Source: Caenimonas sp. SL110
GTDB taxonomy: Bacteria > Pseudomonadota > Gammaproteobacteria > Burkholderiales > Burkholderiaceae_C
Direction: 5' to 3'
Assembly (NCBI RefSeq): GCF_001044395.1
Contig: NZ_JANU01000061.1
Coordinates: 1-64,000 of the forward strand
DNA length: 64,000 nt
Shown piece after piece: positions 53,668 through 61,967 of this stretch. Under the pieces are notes generated by a model that had not been told where the DNA came from, searched no databases, and saw only the letters and a list, made by a program, of their open reading frames with translations. Both the position numbers and the translations under genes were made by a program. Position 1 is the first letter of the stretch; each line of letters opens with the position of its first letter.

Positions 53668-56541
53668 ATGGTGTTGTTCGGGAAGCGGAAGGCCTATGAG
53701 CAAACGGCATTTCCACTCAAGCCCGCAGACGCAGCTGCCGAGTTCCCATGGGTTCGCGCGGCGTGGGCAACCACGGCCGTCTCGGGGCTGCTGGTCGCGC
53801 TCGCGCTCGTCTGGCTGAGGTCGGAGGCCCTGCGCGCGGGCGAGCGATTGACGCAGTCCCTCACCCAAGTCATTGGCGAGCAGACCAGCCGCACGCTGCA
53901 GGCCGTCGACGGACGCCTGCAGCGCACGGCCGACCAGCTGGAGATGCTGGACAAGTCAGGGACCCTGAACGAGAGCGCATCCCGCGCCATGCTGCGCGAG
54001 CAACTGCAGGGACTTCCGTTTGTGCGGGCCATATGGGTGCTGGATACGCAGGGCCGCATCGTGCATGACTCCGACGTCGGCAACATGGGCGTGTCGCTGG
54101 CCGACCGCGAATACTTCAAGGTCTATCTCCAAAAGCCTTCGACCGAGCTCTTCATAGGCGCGGTGGTGCGCAGTCGCACGACCGGCACCTGGCTCATCAG
54201 CATTTCCCGCCCCTTGCGCGATGCTGCCGGTGCTGTGAAGTACGTGCTGGTGGCGGCCGTGGAGCCGCGCTACTTCGAGGAGATGTGGCGCAGCATCGAC
54301 CTGGGCGATGACGGCGCGATCGCCGTGTTCCGGCGCGACGGCATCCTGATGATTCGCAGTCCTGCCGACGACGCTGCGCTGGGCCGCAACTATTCGTCGA
54401 TGCCGCTTTTCACCAAGCACCTGGGTATCAGCACCCAGGGCGTCCTGACCACCAGCAGTGCGATCGACTCCCATGAGCGCGTGGTGGCCTACCGCGTTCT
54501 GCCGGCCTATCCGGAACTCATCGTGGCGGTGGGATCGAGCTCTGCCGGCGTCCTGGCAGCATGGCAACGCTTCGCGCTGCTGACAGGCCTGGTGTGGCTT
54601 GCAGCGGTTGCCGGTGCCGCTTTTCTGGTGCGCCAGGTGCTGCGGCAGTCGGCCAGGCGGCGCAATCACGACATGCGCTTTCGTCAGCTCGCGCAGGCCA
54701 TGCCGCAGATCGTTTTCATCACCGACCCGCGAGGCTCGGTGCAGTTCGTCAACGACCGCTGGGCCGAGGCCACAGGACACCCGGTCGAAGAAGCCTTGCA
54801 CGGCGGATGGTCCGAGATGGTTCACCCGGATGACCGCAAGCCATCGATCGAGATCATGTCCCACATGATGCGGACCGGCCAGGAGCTCCAGCGCGAGCAG
54901 CGCATCAAGTATGGCGATGGTTCGTACCGATGGCGGCTGCTGCGGGCGGTGCCGATTCGCGACGACGCAGGCAAGATCGTCTCGTGGTACGGCACGTCGA
55001 CCGACATCGACGAGCTCAAGCAGGCGCAAGAGCGACTGCGCGCGCAGGCGGACCTCCTGAGCATGGCCGGACGGCTCGCGCTGCTGGGCGGCTGGCGCAT
55101 CGATGTGCGCACGCAGGTCATCACCTGGTCGGACGAGGCCTCCGCCATTCTCGACATGCCGTCCGGCCAATCGCCAAGCCTGGACGAGGTGTTCGAGCTG
55201 TTCCTGCCCCAGTCGCGAGACCTCACGATCGCGGCCGTGCAGGCGTGCATGACACAGGGAACCCCGTTCGACGTCGAGGTCCAGATGGTGACGGCCACCG
55301 GCCGGCCGGTGTGGATCAGGTCCATCGGGCGCGCAGAGCGCGATGCCAGTGGCGAGATCGTGGCGATCCAGGGTGCGCAGCAGGAGATCACGCAGCGGGT
55401 GCAGTTGCTGGCCGAGGTGCGCGACCTGAACGCGGGCCTCGAAGTCAAGATCGCCGAGCGCACGCGCGAACTGGCCCAGCAAGAGGCGCTGTTTCGAGCG
55501 TTGGCCGAGCATTCGCCCTTGCCGATCTGGACCTGCGATGACGTGGGGCGCCTCACGTTTTTCAGCCGTGCCTGGTATGACCTGGTGGGCGGCGAAGCGC
55601 CCAGGTGGCTGGGCAACGAGTGGCTCGACCTGGTTCACCCCGACGACAGGCCCGCCATGGTGCAGAACTGGAACCTCGCCGTGAACACCGGCAAGCCGTA
55701 TGCCGGATCGCGGCGCATCCGCGCGGCCGATGGCACGTATCACATCATGTCGTATCGCGCGGCGCCGGTTCGCGATGCGGCGCGGGACATCGCGTTCTGG
55801 GTCGGCGTCGAGTCCGACATCACGGACCTGAAGGACACCGAAGCGGCGCTGCGGCTTTCCAACCGTGAGCTGGAAGTGTTTTCGTACTCCGTGTCGCATG
55901 ACCTGCGCTCACCGTTGCAGCGAGTCGGCGCATTCAGCCAGTTGCTCGCCCAACAGCTGGGCGAAAACCCCGGCGAAAAAGCCCTTCACTACCTGGCGCG
56001 CATACGTGCCAACGTGGACCACATGACGCTGTTGATCGATGGGCTGCTGTCGCTGTCGCAGCTATCGCAGGTGGAGCTGGGCAAATCGCATGTCGACCTG
56101 AGTGCGCTCGCGACAGAAATCGTGGAGCGGCTGCGCAGCGAACAACCCCATCGCGTGGCGCTGTTCCAGATCACGCCGGGGCTTGTTGTCTGGGCTGATC
56201 GCACCTTGCTGCGATCGGTGCTTGACAACCTGCTGGGCAACGCCTGGAAGTTTTCGTCGCAGCGTGAACAGACCGAGATCCACCTGGGCGGTTCGGTGGA
56301 GCGGGGCGAGTACTTCGTGCGCGACAACGGCGCCGGGTTTGACATGACCTATGCGGCCAAGCTTTTCGGCACCTTCCAGCGCCTGCATTCGGACGCCGAG
56401 TTCGAGGGGACGGGCATCGGGCTTGCCACGGTCGCGCGAATCCTCGCCCGGCATGGCGGCAGGATCTGGGCGATTGCCGAACCGGGTCACGGTGCGACGT
56501 TCTACTTCACACTGCCTGCGGGTCCGTCGAACGCGCCCTAG
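53668..56541 (+). CDS. Membrane sensor histidine kinase with dCache-like and three PAS domains
   Basis: The 957-residue protein has a first membrane helix (~34-50), a periplasmic dCache-like domain (~70-290; FVRAIWVLDTQGRIVHDSDV, DREYFKVYLQKP, VLVAAVEPRYFEEM), a second helix (~305-325), a PAS-PAC module (~340-455; MPQIVFITDPRGSVQFVNDR), a second PAS-like region (~470-590), a third (~610-730; PLPIWTCDDVGRLTFFSRAW), a HisKA box (SYSVSHDLRSPLQRVGAFSQ) and an ATPase domain (LDNLLGNAWKFSSQ, VRDNGAGFDMTYAAKLF, GTGIGLATVARIL). No receiver is attached and no regulator gene is adjacent, so it is an orphan kinase. Its end overlaps the DMT transporter gene tail to tail. Confidence 0.9.
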   Translation: MVLFGKRKAYEQTAFPLKPADAAAEFPWVRAAWATTAVSGLLVALALVWLRSEALRAGERLTQSLTQVIGEQTSRTLQAVDGRLQRTADQLEMLDKSGTLNESASRAMLREQLQGLPFVRAIWVLDTQGRIVHDSDVGNMGVSLADREYFKVYLQKPSTELFIGAVVRSRTTGTWLISISRPLRDAAGAVKYVLVAAVEPRYFEEMWRSIDLGDDGAIAVFRRDGILMIRSPADDAALGRNYSSMPLFTKHLGISTQGVLTTSSAIDSHERVVAYRVLPAYPELIVAVGSSSAGVLAAWQRFALLTGLVWLAAVAGAAFLVRQVLRQSARRRNHDMRFRQLAQAMPQIVFITDPRGSVQFVNDRWAEATGHPVEEALHGGWSEMVHPDDRKPSIEIMSHMMRTGQELQREQRIKYGDGSYRWRLLRAVPIRDDAGKIVSWYGTSTDIDELKQAQERLRAQADLLSMAGRLALLGGWRIDVRTQVITWSDEASAILDMPSGQSPSLDEVFELFLPQSRDLTIAAVQACMTQGTPFDVEVQMVTATGRPVWIRSIGRAERDASGEIVAIQGAQQEITQRVQLLAEVRDLNAGLEVKIAERTRELAQQEALFRALAEHSPLPIWTCDDVGRLTFFSRAWYDLVGGEAPRWLGNEWLDLVHPDDRPAMVQNWNLAVNTGKPYAGSRRIRAADGTYHIMSYRAAPVRDAARDIAFWVGVESDITDLKDTEAALRLSNRELEVFSYSVSHDLRSPLQRVGAFSQLLAQQLGENPGEKALHYLARIRANVDHMTLLIDGLLSLSQLSQVELGKSHVDLSALATEIVERLRSEQPHRVALFQITPGLVVWADRTLLRSVLDNLLGNAWKFSSQREQTEIHLGGSVERGEYFVRDNGAGFDMTYAAKLFGTFQRLHSDAEFEGTGIGLATVARILARHGGRIWAIAEPGHGATFYFTLPAGPSNAP

Positions 56542-57461
56542 AGCTGCGTGCACAACACGAGAAGGCCCGTCGCGAGCAGTGCAAGGCCGATGCGATCGGC
56601 GCGCGAAAGCTTTTCGCGCAGCAGGCGGTGCGAGACCAGGTAGCTGAAGATCACTTCCACCAGTCCCAGGGTGCGCACGTTGGCGGCGGATGTGAGCGCG
56701 AAGGCCGTGAACCAGCCGATGGAGGCCATCGCCCCCGTGGCGCCCGCAATCGTCGACACCCGCCAGGCGCGGGCGGTCGCGCGCAGCGATTGTCTTGAGC
56801 GCCACGCGAGCCAGCCGCCCAGCAACAGGGTCTGCACGGCCTGCGCGACCAGCACGCCCCAGCCGCCGATGAGCCAGGGCGATACGTCGGGCAGTTGCAG
56901 CGCCGCGCCCCGATAGCCGACTGCCGAGAATGCAAAGCCGGTGCCGGAGCCGAGTCCGTACAGGGCAGCAGGCGCGGACCATCCCGCCGTCATCGCGCCG
57001 ACAACCGGCTTTTGCGGCATGGACAGCAGCACGACCCCGGCGGTCGCCAGGCCGATCGCAACCAGCGTCACCCAGCCGGGCAGCTCGTGCAGGAAGACCG
57101 CCGCGAAGAGCGCCACCTGCAAGGCATCGGTCTTGGAGAACGCGACCCCGACCACGAAGTTGCGCTGCTTCATCGCGGCCAGCAGGCATGCGGTGGCGGC
57201 GAGCTGGCTCACCGCGCCCAGCAGCAGCCAGCCGAACCAGGATGCGTTGAATGCAGGTATCGCTCCTGCGGTCGCAGGCAGCAGGTGAAGCGCCAGGACC
57301 CACGCGGCGGCGAATGGCAGCCCGTACAGGAATCGGGCCAGCGTCGCGCCCAGTGTGCCGGCCTGTGCGACGAGCGATCGCTGGGCCGTGTTGCGTGCAG
57401 TCTGTGCCAGGGCAGCCCAGATGACGATGGGAATCCAGATGTAGGCGAGTGTGCTGTTCAC
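56538..57461 (-). CDS. DMT-superfamily (EamA) transporter
   Basis: The 307-residue membrane protein has about ten hydrophobic segments in two EamA-like repeats (LAYIWIPIVIWAALAQTARN at the start; GAMASIGWFTAFALTSAANV and VEVIFSYLVSHRLLREKLSR near the end). Such proteins export metabolites or drugs; the substrate is unknown. The GTG start lies 4 bases after the stop of the UdgX-type gene, so it may be the third gene of that operon, a placement with no obvious functional link. Confidence 0.85.
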   Translation of the reverse strand: MNSTLAYIWIPIVIWAALAQTARNTAQRSLVAQAGTLGATLARFLYGLPFAAAWVLALHLLPATAGAIPAFNASWFGWLLLGAVSQLAATACLLAAMKQRNFVVGVAFSKTDALQVALFAAVFLHELPGWVTLVAIGLATAGVVLLSMPQKPVVGAMTAGWSAPAALYGLGSGTGFAFSAVGYRGAALQLPDVSPWLIGGWGVLVAQAVQTLLLGGWLAWRSRQSLRATARAWRVSTIAGATGAMASIGWFTAFALTSAANVRTLGLVEVIFSYLVSHRLLREKLSRADRIGLALLATGLLVLCTQL

Positions 57462-57465
57462 ACGC

Positions 57466-58953
57466 TCACCCTACCAGATGCAACCCAGGGGGAGAGGCCA
57501 AGGCGGTAGCAAGCGCCAGATCGGCGACGAACTGCTCGAAGGCCGCTGGCTGCAGGTGCGGGTCCATTCGCAGCAGTGCGGACGGGTGAACGGTCACCAT
57601 GACGGGTAGGCCGCCCGGGCTCGTGTGCCACCGGCCCCGTTCACTCATCACTGCCACGCTGCGCCCGAGCAATGACCGGGAAGCCGTAGCGCCGAGCGCG
57701 ACAAGCGCGTGTGGTTGAACCCATTGAATCTCGCGTTCCAGCCAATGCAGGCATGCGGCTGCTTCGGCCTGTGTGGGCGTCTTGTGGATACGCCGCTTGC
57801 CACGCAGTTCAAACTTGAAGTGACGCACTGCGTTGGTCACGAAGATCTCGTCGCGCCGGATGCCCAGTCGCTCCAGCGCGCGCTGGAACAGGTGCCCTGC
57901 AGGCCCGACAAATGCGCGACCGGCCAGGTCTTCCTGGTCGCCAGGCTGCTCGCCCACGAACATCAGCTTTGCACGCTGCGGACCGTCGCCGTTGACCGCT
58001 TGCGTGGCCGTCGCACCGATGGGGCAGTCGCGGCAGTTCTGGGTGGCCTGCTTCAGCTCGTCTGGCGACTCGATGATGAGCGGGATGGCTGGACGCGCGG
58101 GCCGGGCAAGGCGCGACACCTTGCGCACCGGCTGCGTCGGCGCCTCGTCGATCATGCCGCCCGCGCGCGCCATCGCCTGGGCGGCCAGCGAAGAGATCAG
58201 GCTTGCTTCGGGCAGGTTGTGCCAGTACTTGCGCGGCATTTCCTTTTGCATCATGGCCAGCTTCAGGCGGGCAGGATTGAAGATGCTGCGGTAGTACGTC
58301 AGCCAGTGCTGCTCGCCCGCATCGGCAGCCGGGGCCTCTTCACGGCTGGCTCCCGGCCTGAAGGTGAGCTTCGACCCGTCCCAGGCGGCGCAGCACCGCG
58401 GCGTGAGCAATACCCAGTTCATCTGCGTGAACCGGCGCATGAACCACGGCGCGTTCGCCTGCACGATATGGTGCATCGGCTCGAACCAGGCCACGTGCCG
58501 GACACCGCCGGGGGCCGCGTCATCGGGCACCTCGCGAAAGCGCACAAATGCACGCATCTTGTGGATGTCGTGCCGCACGGCCTTGGCCATCTGCTGCGCA
58601 CGCAGCATGTCTTCGTCCAGCGGATCGTGGCGAAGTCCGGGCTCGTGGGCAAGCCGCCAGAGCAGCTGGTACATCAATGCAAAGCGCTGCGGGTCGCTGT
58701 GAAGCACCACCGATTCGCACAGTTCGATGAAGGCGGCCGGCACCCTGGGCAACGGTGCCACGGCTTGCGGCAGCCCGCAATGCGCGTCGATGACGGCCGG
58801 TGCCTGCGATGCGCAGTCCTGCGCGAACAGGTCAGACGTCTGAGCCGAGGTGGTCCACTGCACAAGTTCGGGCCTGACGCCAGCGGCCAGCAGCTGACGC
58901 GCCTGGGCACGAAAGCCGGCGATGTCCACTTCTCCATCGAGCTGTACGCGCAT
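57466..58953 (-). CDS. UdgX-type uracil-DNA glycosylase fused to a DUF4130 domain
   Basis: The 495-residue protein has two parts. Residues ~1-260 match the DUF4130/TIGR03915-type putative DNA metabolism domain (FALMYQLLWRLAHEPGLRHD, RHDIHKMRAFVRFREV, WFEPMHHIVQANAPWFMRRF). Residues ~285-495 are a UdgX-type glycosylase: CRDCPIG near 305 (Fe-S ligands), motif A FVGEQPGDQED near 333, the UdgX loop KRRIH (386-390) and motif B VTVHPSALLR near 456. In UdgX the His of KRRIH bonds covalently to the DNA sugar after uracil removal. The gene follows the radical SAM gene after 2 bases; the two are a recognised linked pair (TIGR03914/3915/3916). ATG 58953 is chosen; a 93-codon longer frame overlaps the upstream gene. 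Confidence 0.9.
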   Translation of the reverse strand: MRVQLDGEVDIAGFRAQARQLLAAGVRPELVQWTTSAQTSDLFAQDCASQAPAVIDAHCGLPQAVAPLPRVPAAFIELCESVVLHSDPQRFALMYQLLWRLAHEPGLRHDPLDEDMLRAQQMAKAVRHDIHKMRAFVRFREVPDDAAPGGVRHVAWFEPMHHIVQANAPWFMRRFTQMNWVLLTPRCCAAWDGSKLTFRPGASREEAPAADAGEQHWLTYYRSIFNPARLKLAMMQKEMPRKYWHNLPEASLISSLAAQAMARAGGMIDEAPTQPVRKVSRLARPARPAIPLIIESPDELKQATQNCRDCPIGATATQAVNGDGPQRAKLMFVGEQPGDQEDLAGRAFVGPAGHLFQRALERLGIRRDEIFVTNAVRHFKFELRGKRRIHKTPTQAEAAACLHWLEREIQWVQPHALVALGATASRSLLGRSVAVMSERGRWHTSPGGLPVMVTVHPSALLRMDPHLQPAAFEQFVADLALATALASPPGLHLVG

Positions 58954-58955
58954 CG

Positions 58956-60215
58956 CTAGAACAGGGCCGCCTGAGCCGGCACCGCAGTGCGTGCGAGCAT
59001 CGCCGCGTCGGGTGCGCGCGCGGGACGATGGTCCCCGACCACGACAAACGGCAGCACCTTGCCCACCGGCACATGCAGGCGCTTGAGGTCTTCCGCGCGA
59101 AGCTTTCGCACCCGGCGCGACATCAGCAAGCGGGCCACCGCCTTCACGCCCAGCCCCGGTACACGCAGCAGCATCTCGCGCGGCGCGTGATCCAGGTCGA
59201 CCGGAAAGCGATCCGGGTGCGCCAGTGCCCACGCGAGCTTGGGGTCGACCTCCAGCGACAGCATGCCCTGCGCGGGCGTGATTTCGTTGGCCTCGAATCC
59301 GTAGAAGCGCATGAGCCAGTCGGCCTGGTACAGGCGGTGTTCGCGCACCAGCGGTGGCGCCTTCAACGGAAGCGACGAAGACGAATCGGGAATGGGGCTG
59401 AACGCGCTGTAGTACACGCGCTTGAGGCGATAGGCACCATAGAGATTCGCGCTGGTGGCGAGAATCGTTGCGTCGTCGGCGTTGTCCGCGCCCACGATCA
59501 TCTGGGTGCTCTGGCCCGCGGCTGCAAACTGCGCCGCCTTCGAGCGCGTCGGCTTCACCCCGGCCTGGGAAACGATGGGCGTTCTGGCTGCGTCCTGGGC
59601 TTCACTCCTGGCTTCATCGATGTGAATGCGCACGCGCGCCATCGACCGCTTGATGGCCGCTCCATCTTTTTCGGGCGCGAGCGCATCGAGCCCCTCTTGC
59701 GTGGGCAACTCGATATTGATGGACAGGCGATCTGCGTAGCGCCCGGCTCGCTGCAGCAATTCGGGCGCGGCGTCGGGGATTGTCTTGAGGTGGATGTAGC
59801 CGCGAAAATCGTGGTCTTCGCGCAGCGACCGGGCGACCTCCACCACCTGCTCCATCGTGTAGTCGGGGCTGCGGATGATGCCGCTGGACAAAAAGAGCCC
59901 CTCGATGCAGTTGCGGCGATAAAAGTCCAGCGTCAGTTGCACCACTTCCGAGGTGGTGAAGCGGGCGCGCGGCACGTTGCTCGTGACCCGGTTGACGCAG
60001 TACAGGCAGTCGTACTGGCAGTAATTGGTGAGCAGGATTTTCAGCAGCGAGATGCAGCGGCCGTCTGGCGCATAGCTGTGGCAGATGCCCATGCCTTCGT
60101 TCGACCCGAGGCCCTTTGCGCCGACGGAATTGCGCTTGACGCCGCCGCTGGAGGCGCACGATGCGTCGTATTTGGCCGCGTCGGCGAGGATGGCGAGTTT
60201 GCTGTTGAGATCCAC
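58956..60215 (-). CDS. Radical SAM protein linked to uracil-DNA glycosylase (putative DNA repair/modification)
   Basis: The 419-residue protein matches the TIGR03916-type radical SAM family. It has the cluster motif CQYDCLYC (residues ~65-72), preceded by ILADAAKYDASCASSGG and CHSYAPDGRCISLLKILLTN, and a C-terminal helix-hairpin-helix-like segment (LRVPGLGVKAVARLLMSRRV, ~345-365) suited to DNA binding. The reaction is unknown; its constant pairing with UDG-family proteins points to DNA lesion repair or base modification. The start is GTG at 60215 by family alignment (VDLNSKLAILADAAKYD). No ribosome site precedes it and TACGAT lies 6 bases upstream, suggesting a leaderless transcript. Confidence 0.88.
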   Translation of the reverse strand: MDLNSKLAILADAAKYDASCASSGGVKRNSVGAKGLGSNEGMGICHSYAPDGRCISLLKILLTNYCQYDCLYCVNRVTSNVPRARFTTSEVVQLTLDFYRRNCIEGLFLSSGIIRSPDYTMEQVVEVARSLREDHDFRGYIHLKTIPDAAPELLQRAGRYADRLSINIELPTQEGLDALAPEKDGAAIKRSMARVRIHIDEARSEAQDAARTPIVSQAGVKPTRSKAAQFAAAGQSTQMIVGADNADDATILATSANLYGAYRLKRVYYSAFSPIPDSSSSLPLKAPPLVREHRLYQADWLMRFYGFEANEITPAQGMLSLEVDPKLAWALAHPDRFPVDLDHAPREMLLRVPGLGVKAVARLLMSRRVRKLRAEDLKRLHVPVGKVLPFVVVGDHRPARAPDAAMLARTAVPAQAALF

Positions 60216-60233
60216 TGGACAATCGTACAGTGG
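60212..60233. promoter_or_regulatory. LexA-like palindrome at the start of the radical SAM/UdgX operon
   Basis: CCACTG (60212-60217) and CAGTGG (60228-60233) flank 10 bases, giving a symmetric site with the CTG-N10-CAG core of LexA operators. On the minus strand it contains TACGAT (60227-60222), a -10-like box 6 bases before the GTG start codon. A repressor here would cover promoter and start. Binding is untested; a 6-base core can occur by chance. Confidence 0.5.
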
Positions 60234-60342
60234 TTCAGCCAAAGCCGCACAGGGCCTGGGTTTTAGCCTGATGACGCGGCGCTTTGTGTGAAGGATTTCC
60301 TGTCGCAGAATGTCATGGTCAACAACACAACGAAAGACGATC

Positions 60343-60714
60343 ATGAAACGCTTCGCTGCTATTGCCCTGTTACCGCTTGTGCTGGCGGCGTGCGCCAGCG
60401 ACTTCGGGTACGACTATCACAACCGTGATGGACGCGGCCGTCCCGGCGCAGTCATGCCCAATCCGCCGCCCACGCAGGCTCATCCGCTGGCGAGAACGGC
60501 CACCTACACCTGCGAAGATCTTTCGACAGTCTCGATCACCGAAGGCACCGACCAGGCACGCGTGCGCACCAACAGCGGCCTGGAACTGGCGCTCGCCCGC
60601 CGGCCGCTGACCGGAGCGTTTCTCTATGGAGACCGCACGTATGAGTTCCGGGGCAATGGCGACATGGCCACGTTGGCCGGCAACGGCAAGGTATGGCGTT
60701 GCCGGCTGAAGTAA
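60343..60714 (+). CDS. Lipoprotein with MliC-like (lysozyme inhibitor) C-terminal domain
   Basis: The 123-residue protein has a lipoprotein signal (MKRFAAIALLPLVLAACAS, lipobox LAAC). A Pro/Gly-rich linker leads to a C-terminal ~70-residue domain: ATYTCEDLSTVSITEGTDQA, VRTNSGLELALARRPLTGAF, DMATLAGNGKVWRCRLK. The two Cys at its ends and the strand spacing recall MliC/PliC inhibitors of C-type lysozyme, which protect peptidoglycan in the periplasm. The match is by pattern only. It is divergent from the radical SAM gene. Confidence 0.65.
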   Translation: MKRFAAIALLPLVLAACASDFGYDYHNRDGRGRPGAVMPNPPPTQAHPLARTATYTCEDLSTVSITEGTDQARVRTNSGLELALARRPLTGAFLYGDRTYEFRGNGDMATLAGNGKVWRCRLK

Positions 60715-60724
60715 ACGCGCAAGG

Positions 60725-60940
60725 TCAGGCCGTGACCTTGATCTTGCCTTCCTTCATGTAGCGGTCATATTCGTCGCGGGTGATGGCGGTTGAACCGGCA
60801 TTGCCTTCGTCGTCGGTCCAGCCGAGCGTCACGCTTTCTTCAGTCACTTCGATCTCGACCGGGCCGGCAGGAATCGGCAGCATGATGCCGTCGCCGGCGC
60901 GGAAACACACTTCTCCGCGGATAAGGGCTTGTTGCGTCAT
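60725..60940 (-). CDS. Small conserved-looking acidic protein (71 aa)
   Basis: The 71-residue frame (MTQQALIRGEVCFRAGDGIM, LPIPAGPVEIEVTEESVTLG, WTDDEGNAGSTAITRDEYDR, YMKEGKIKVTA) is preceded by AGGAG. It looks like a small beta-rich cytoplasmic protein. No family is recognised. It is convergent with the lipoprotein gene (10-base gap). A 25-codon longer frame lacks support. Confidence 0.68.
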   Translation of the reverse strand: MTQQALIRGEVCFRAGDGIMLPIPAGPVEIEVTEESVTLGWTDDEGNAGSTAITRDEYDRYMKEGKIKVTA

Positions 60941-61047
60941 GGAATGCTCCTGGAGTGAATGGATGACCAATTGCAGCCCATCCACCGGCTCCAGCGTGTC
61001 ATCCAAAAGCGCCACCGCCTGCGGGACGAATCACTCCATCCACGATC

Positions 61048-61965
61048 TCAAACTGCAGCTGACAGCAGCACCGACGCGCGCTCGGGATCGTCGGCATCGG
61101 TGACCATCCACAGCAACCCGTCGGGTGCCAGGGCGATGCCTTCCACCTTGGGCGCGCCGTCTATCCATTCCAGCCGGCGCAGCTCGCCGTCAGCGCTCAC
61201 CCAGCCCAACGCACAAGCCGCGCAGGCCCCATCGTTGAAGCTGTCGGCAGTGTCTTCTGCAACGGCGCTGAAAATCCATTCGCCGTTGTCCAGCGCAGCG
61301 CCATCGGTCAGTCCCAGCGGCACACCGTTGAAGGTGGGCAGGGTGATGGGATGAACGCGTGCTGCTGGCGGCGTGCTGGTGCCTGCTTGCGTCAGCCAGT
61401 CAACAATCTCCTGCAACGAAAAGTCGATGCACGCATTTCGCGAATCGCGCCCGGTGTTGGCTCGCTGCAGCAGGCGCAAGCGATCACCCAGCACGAACGC
61501 GCCTTCAATGTTGAGGTCGGCGAATTCGCCCCGAAGCGGCGCGTACAGCGCGTGCAGATCGATGACCGTCGCCTCGCCGTCGATCGCGCCTTCAACGTCC
61601 AGCGGCGTAACAACCGCGCGTTGTCGATCGGGCCGCGACCCCGAACCCAGGACCAGCAATGCGCCGTGCGGCCAACACGGCGACTGCGCCGCAGGCAGCA
61701 GCGCAATCGATTCCATATCGGGCTTGCGCTTCTTGCGATCGCCTTTGTCGTGAGGCAGCTCACCGGGGACGATGCGGTGCAGGCGGAGATCGCCACTCGC
61801 CAGTTCCCGGACGTCCATCACACCGAGATGGTGCTCATCGTCTGCCACGAGGTACAGGTAGTGGCCCGTGCGGATCAGGCCGCTGGTCGAGCTGAGGTGA
61901 TGCTGGCCGCGCGGATGCAGGTTCGCCGCAATCGTGAGTTCGCGGACAAGCACCGGGGCAATCAC
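61048..61965 (-). CDS. Putative beta-propeller-like protein of unknown function
   Basis: The 305-residue protein has repeated strand-turn patterns typical of propellers: TSGLIRTGHYLYLVADDEHH, LGVMDVRELASGDLRLHRIV, HGALLVLGSGSRPDRQRAVV, WIFSAVAEDTADSFNDGACA, VEGIALAPDGLLWMVTDADD. No signal peptide, catalytic motif or membrane segment is evident. It starts with GTG, 2 bases after the lipase stop codon, so both are co-translated. Related proteins are annotated only as domains of unknown function. Confidence 0.7.
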   Translation of the reverse strand: MIAPVLVRELTIAANLHPRGQHHLSSTSGLIRTGHYLYLVADDEHHLGVMDVRELASGDLRLHRIVPGELPHDKGDRKKRKPDMESIALLPAAQSPCWPHGALLVLGSGSRPDRQRAVVTPLDVEGAIDGEATVIDLHALYAPLRGEFADLNIEGAFVLGDRLRLLQRANTGRDSRNACIDFSLQEIVDWLTQAGTSTPPAARVHPITLPTFNGVPLGLTDGAALDNGEWIFSAVAEDTADSFNDGACAACALGWVSADGELRRLEWIDGAPKVEGIALAPDGLLWMVTDADDPERASVLLSAAV

Positions 61966-61967
61966 CG

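Noticed and set aside
53956..55899. Minus-strand open frame of about 647 codons opposite the PAS kinase
   Set aside because: Shadow frame; the plus-strand kinase has clear HisKA and ATPase motifs.
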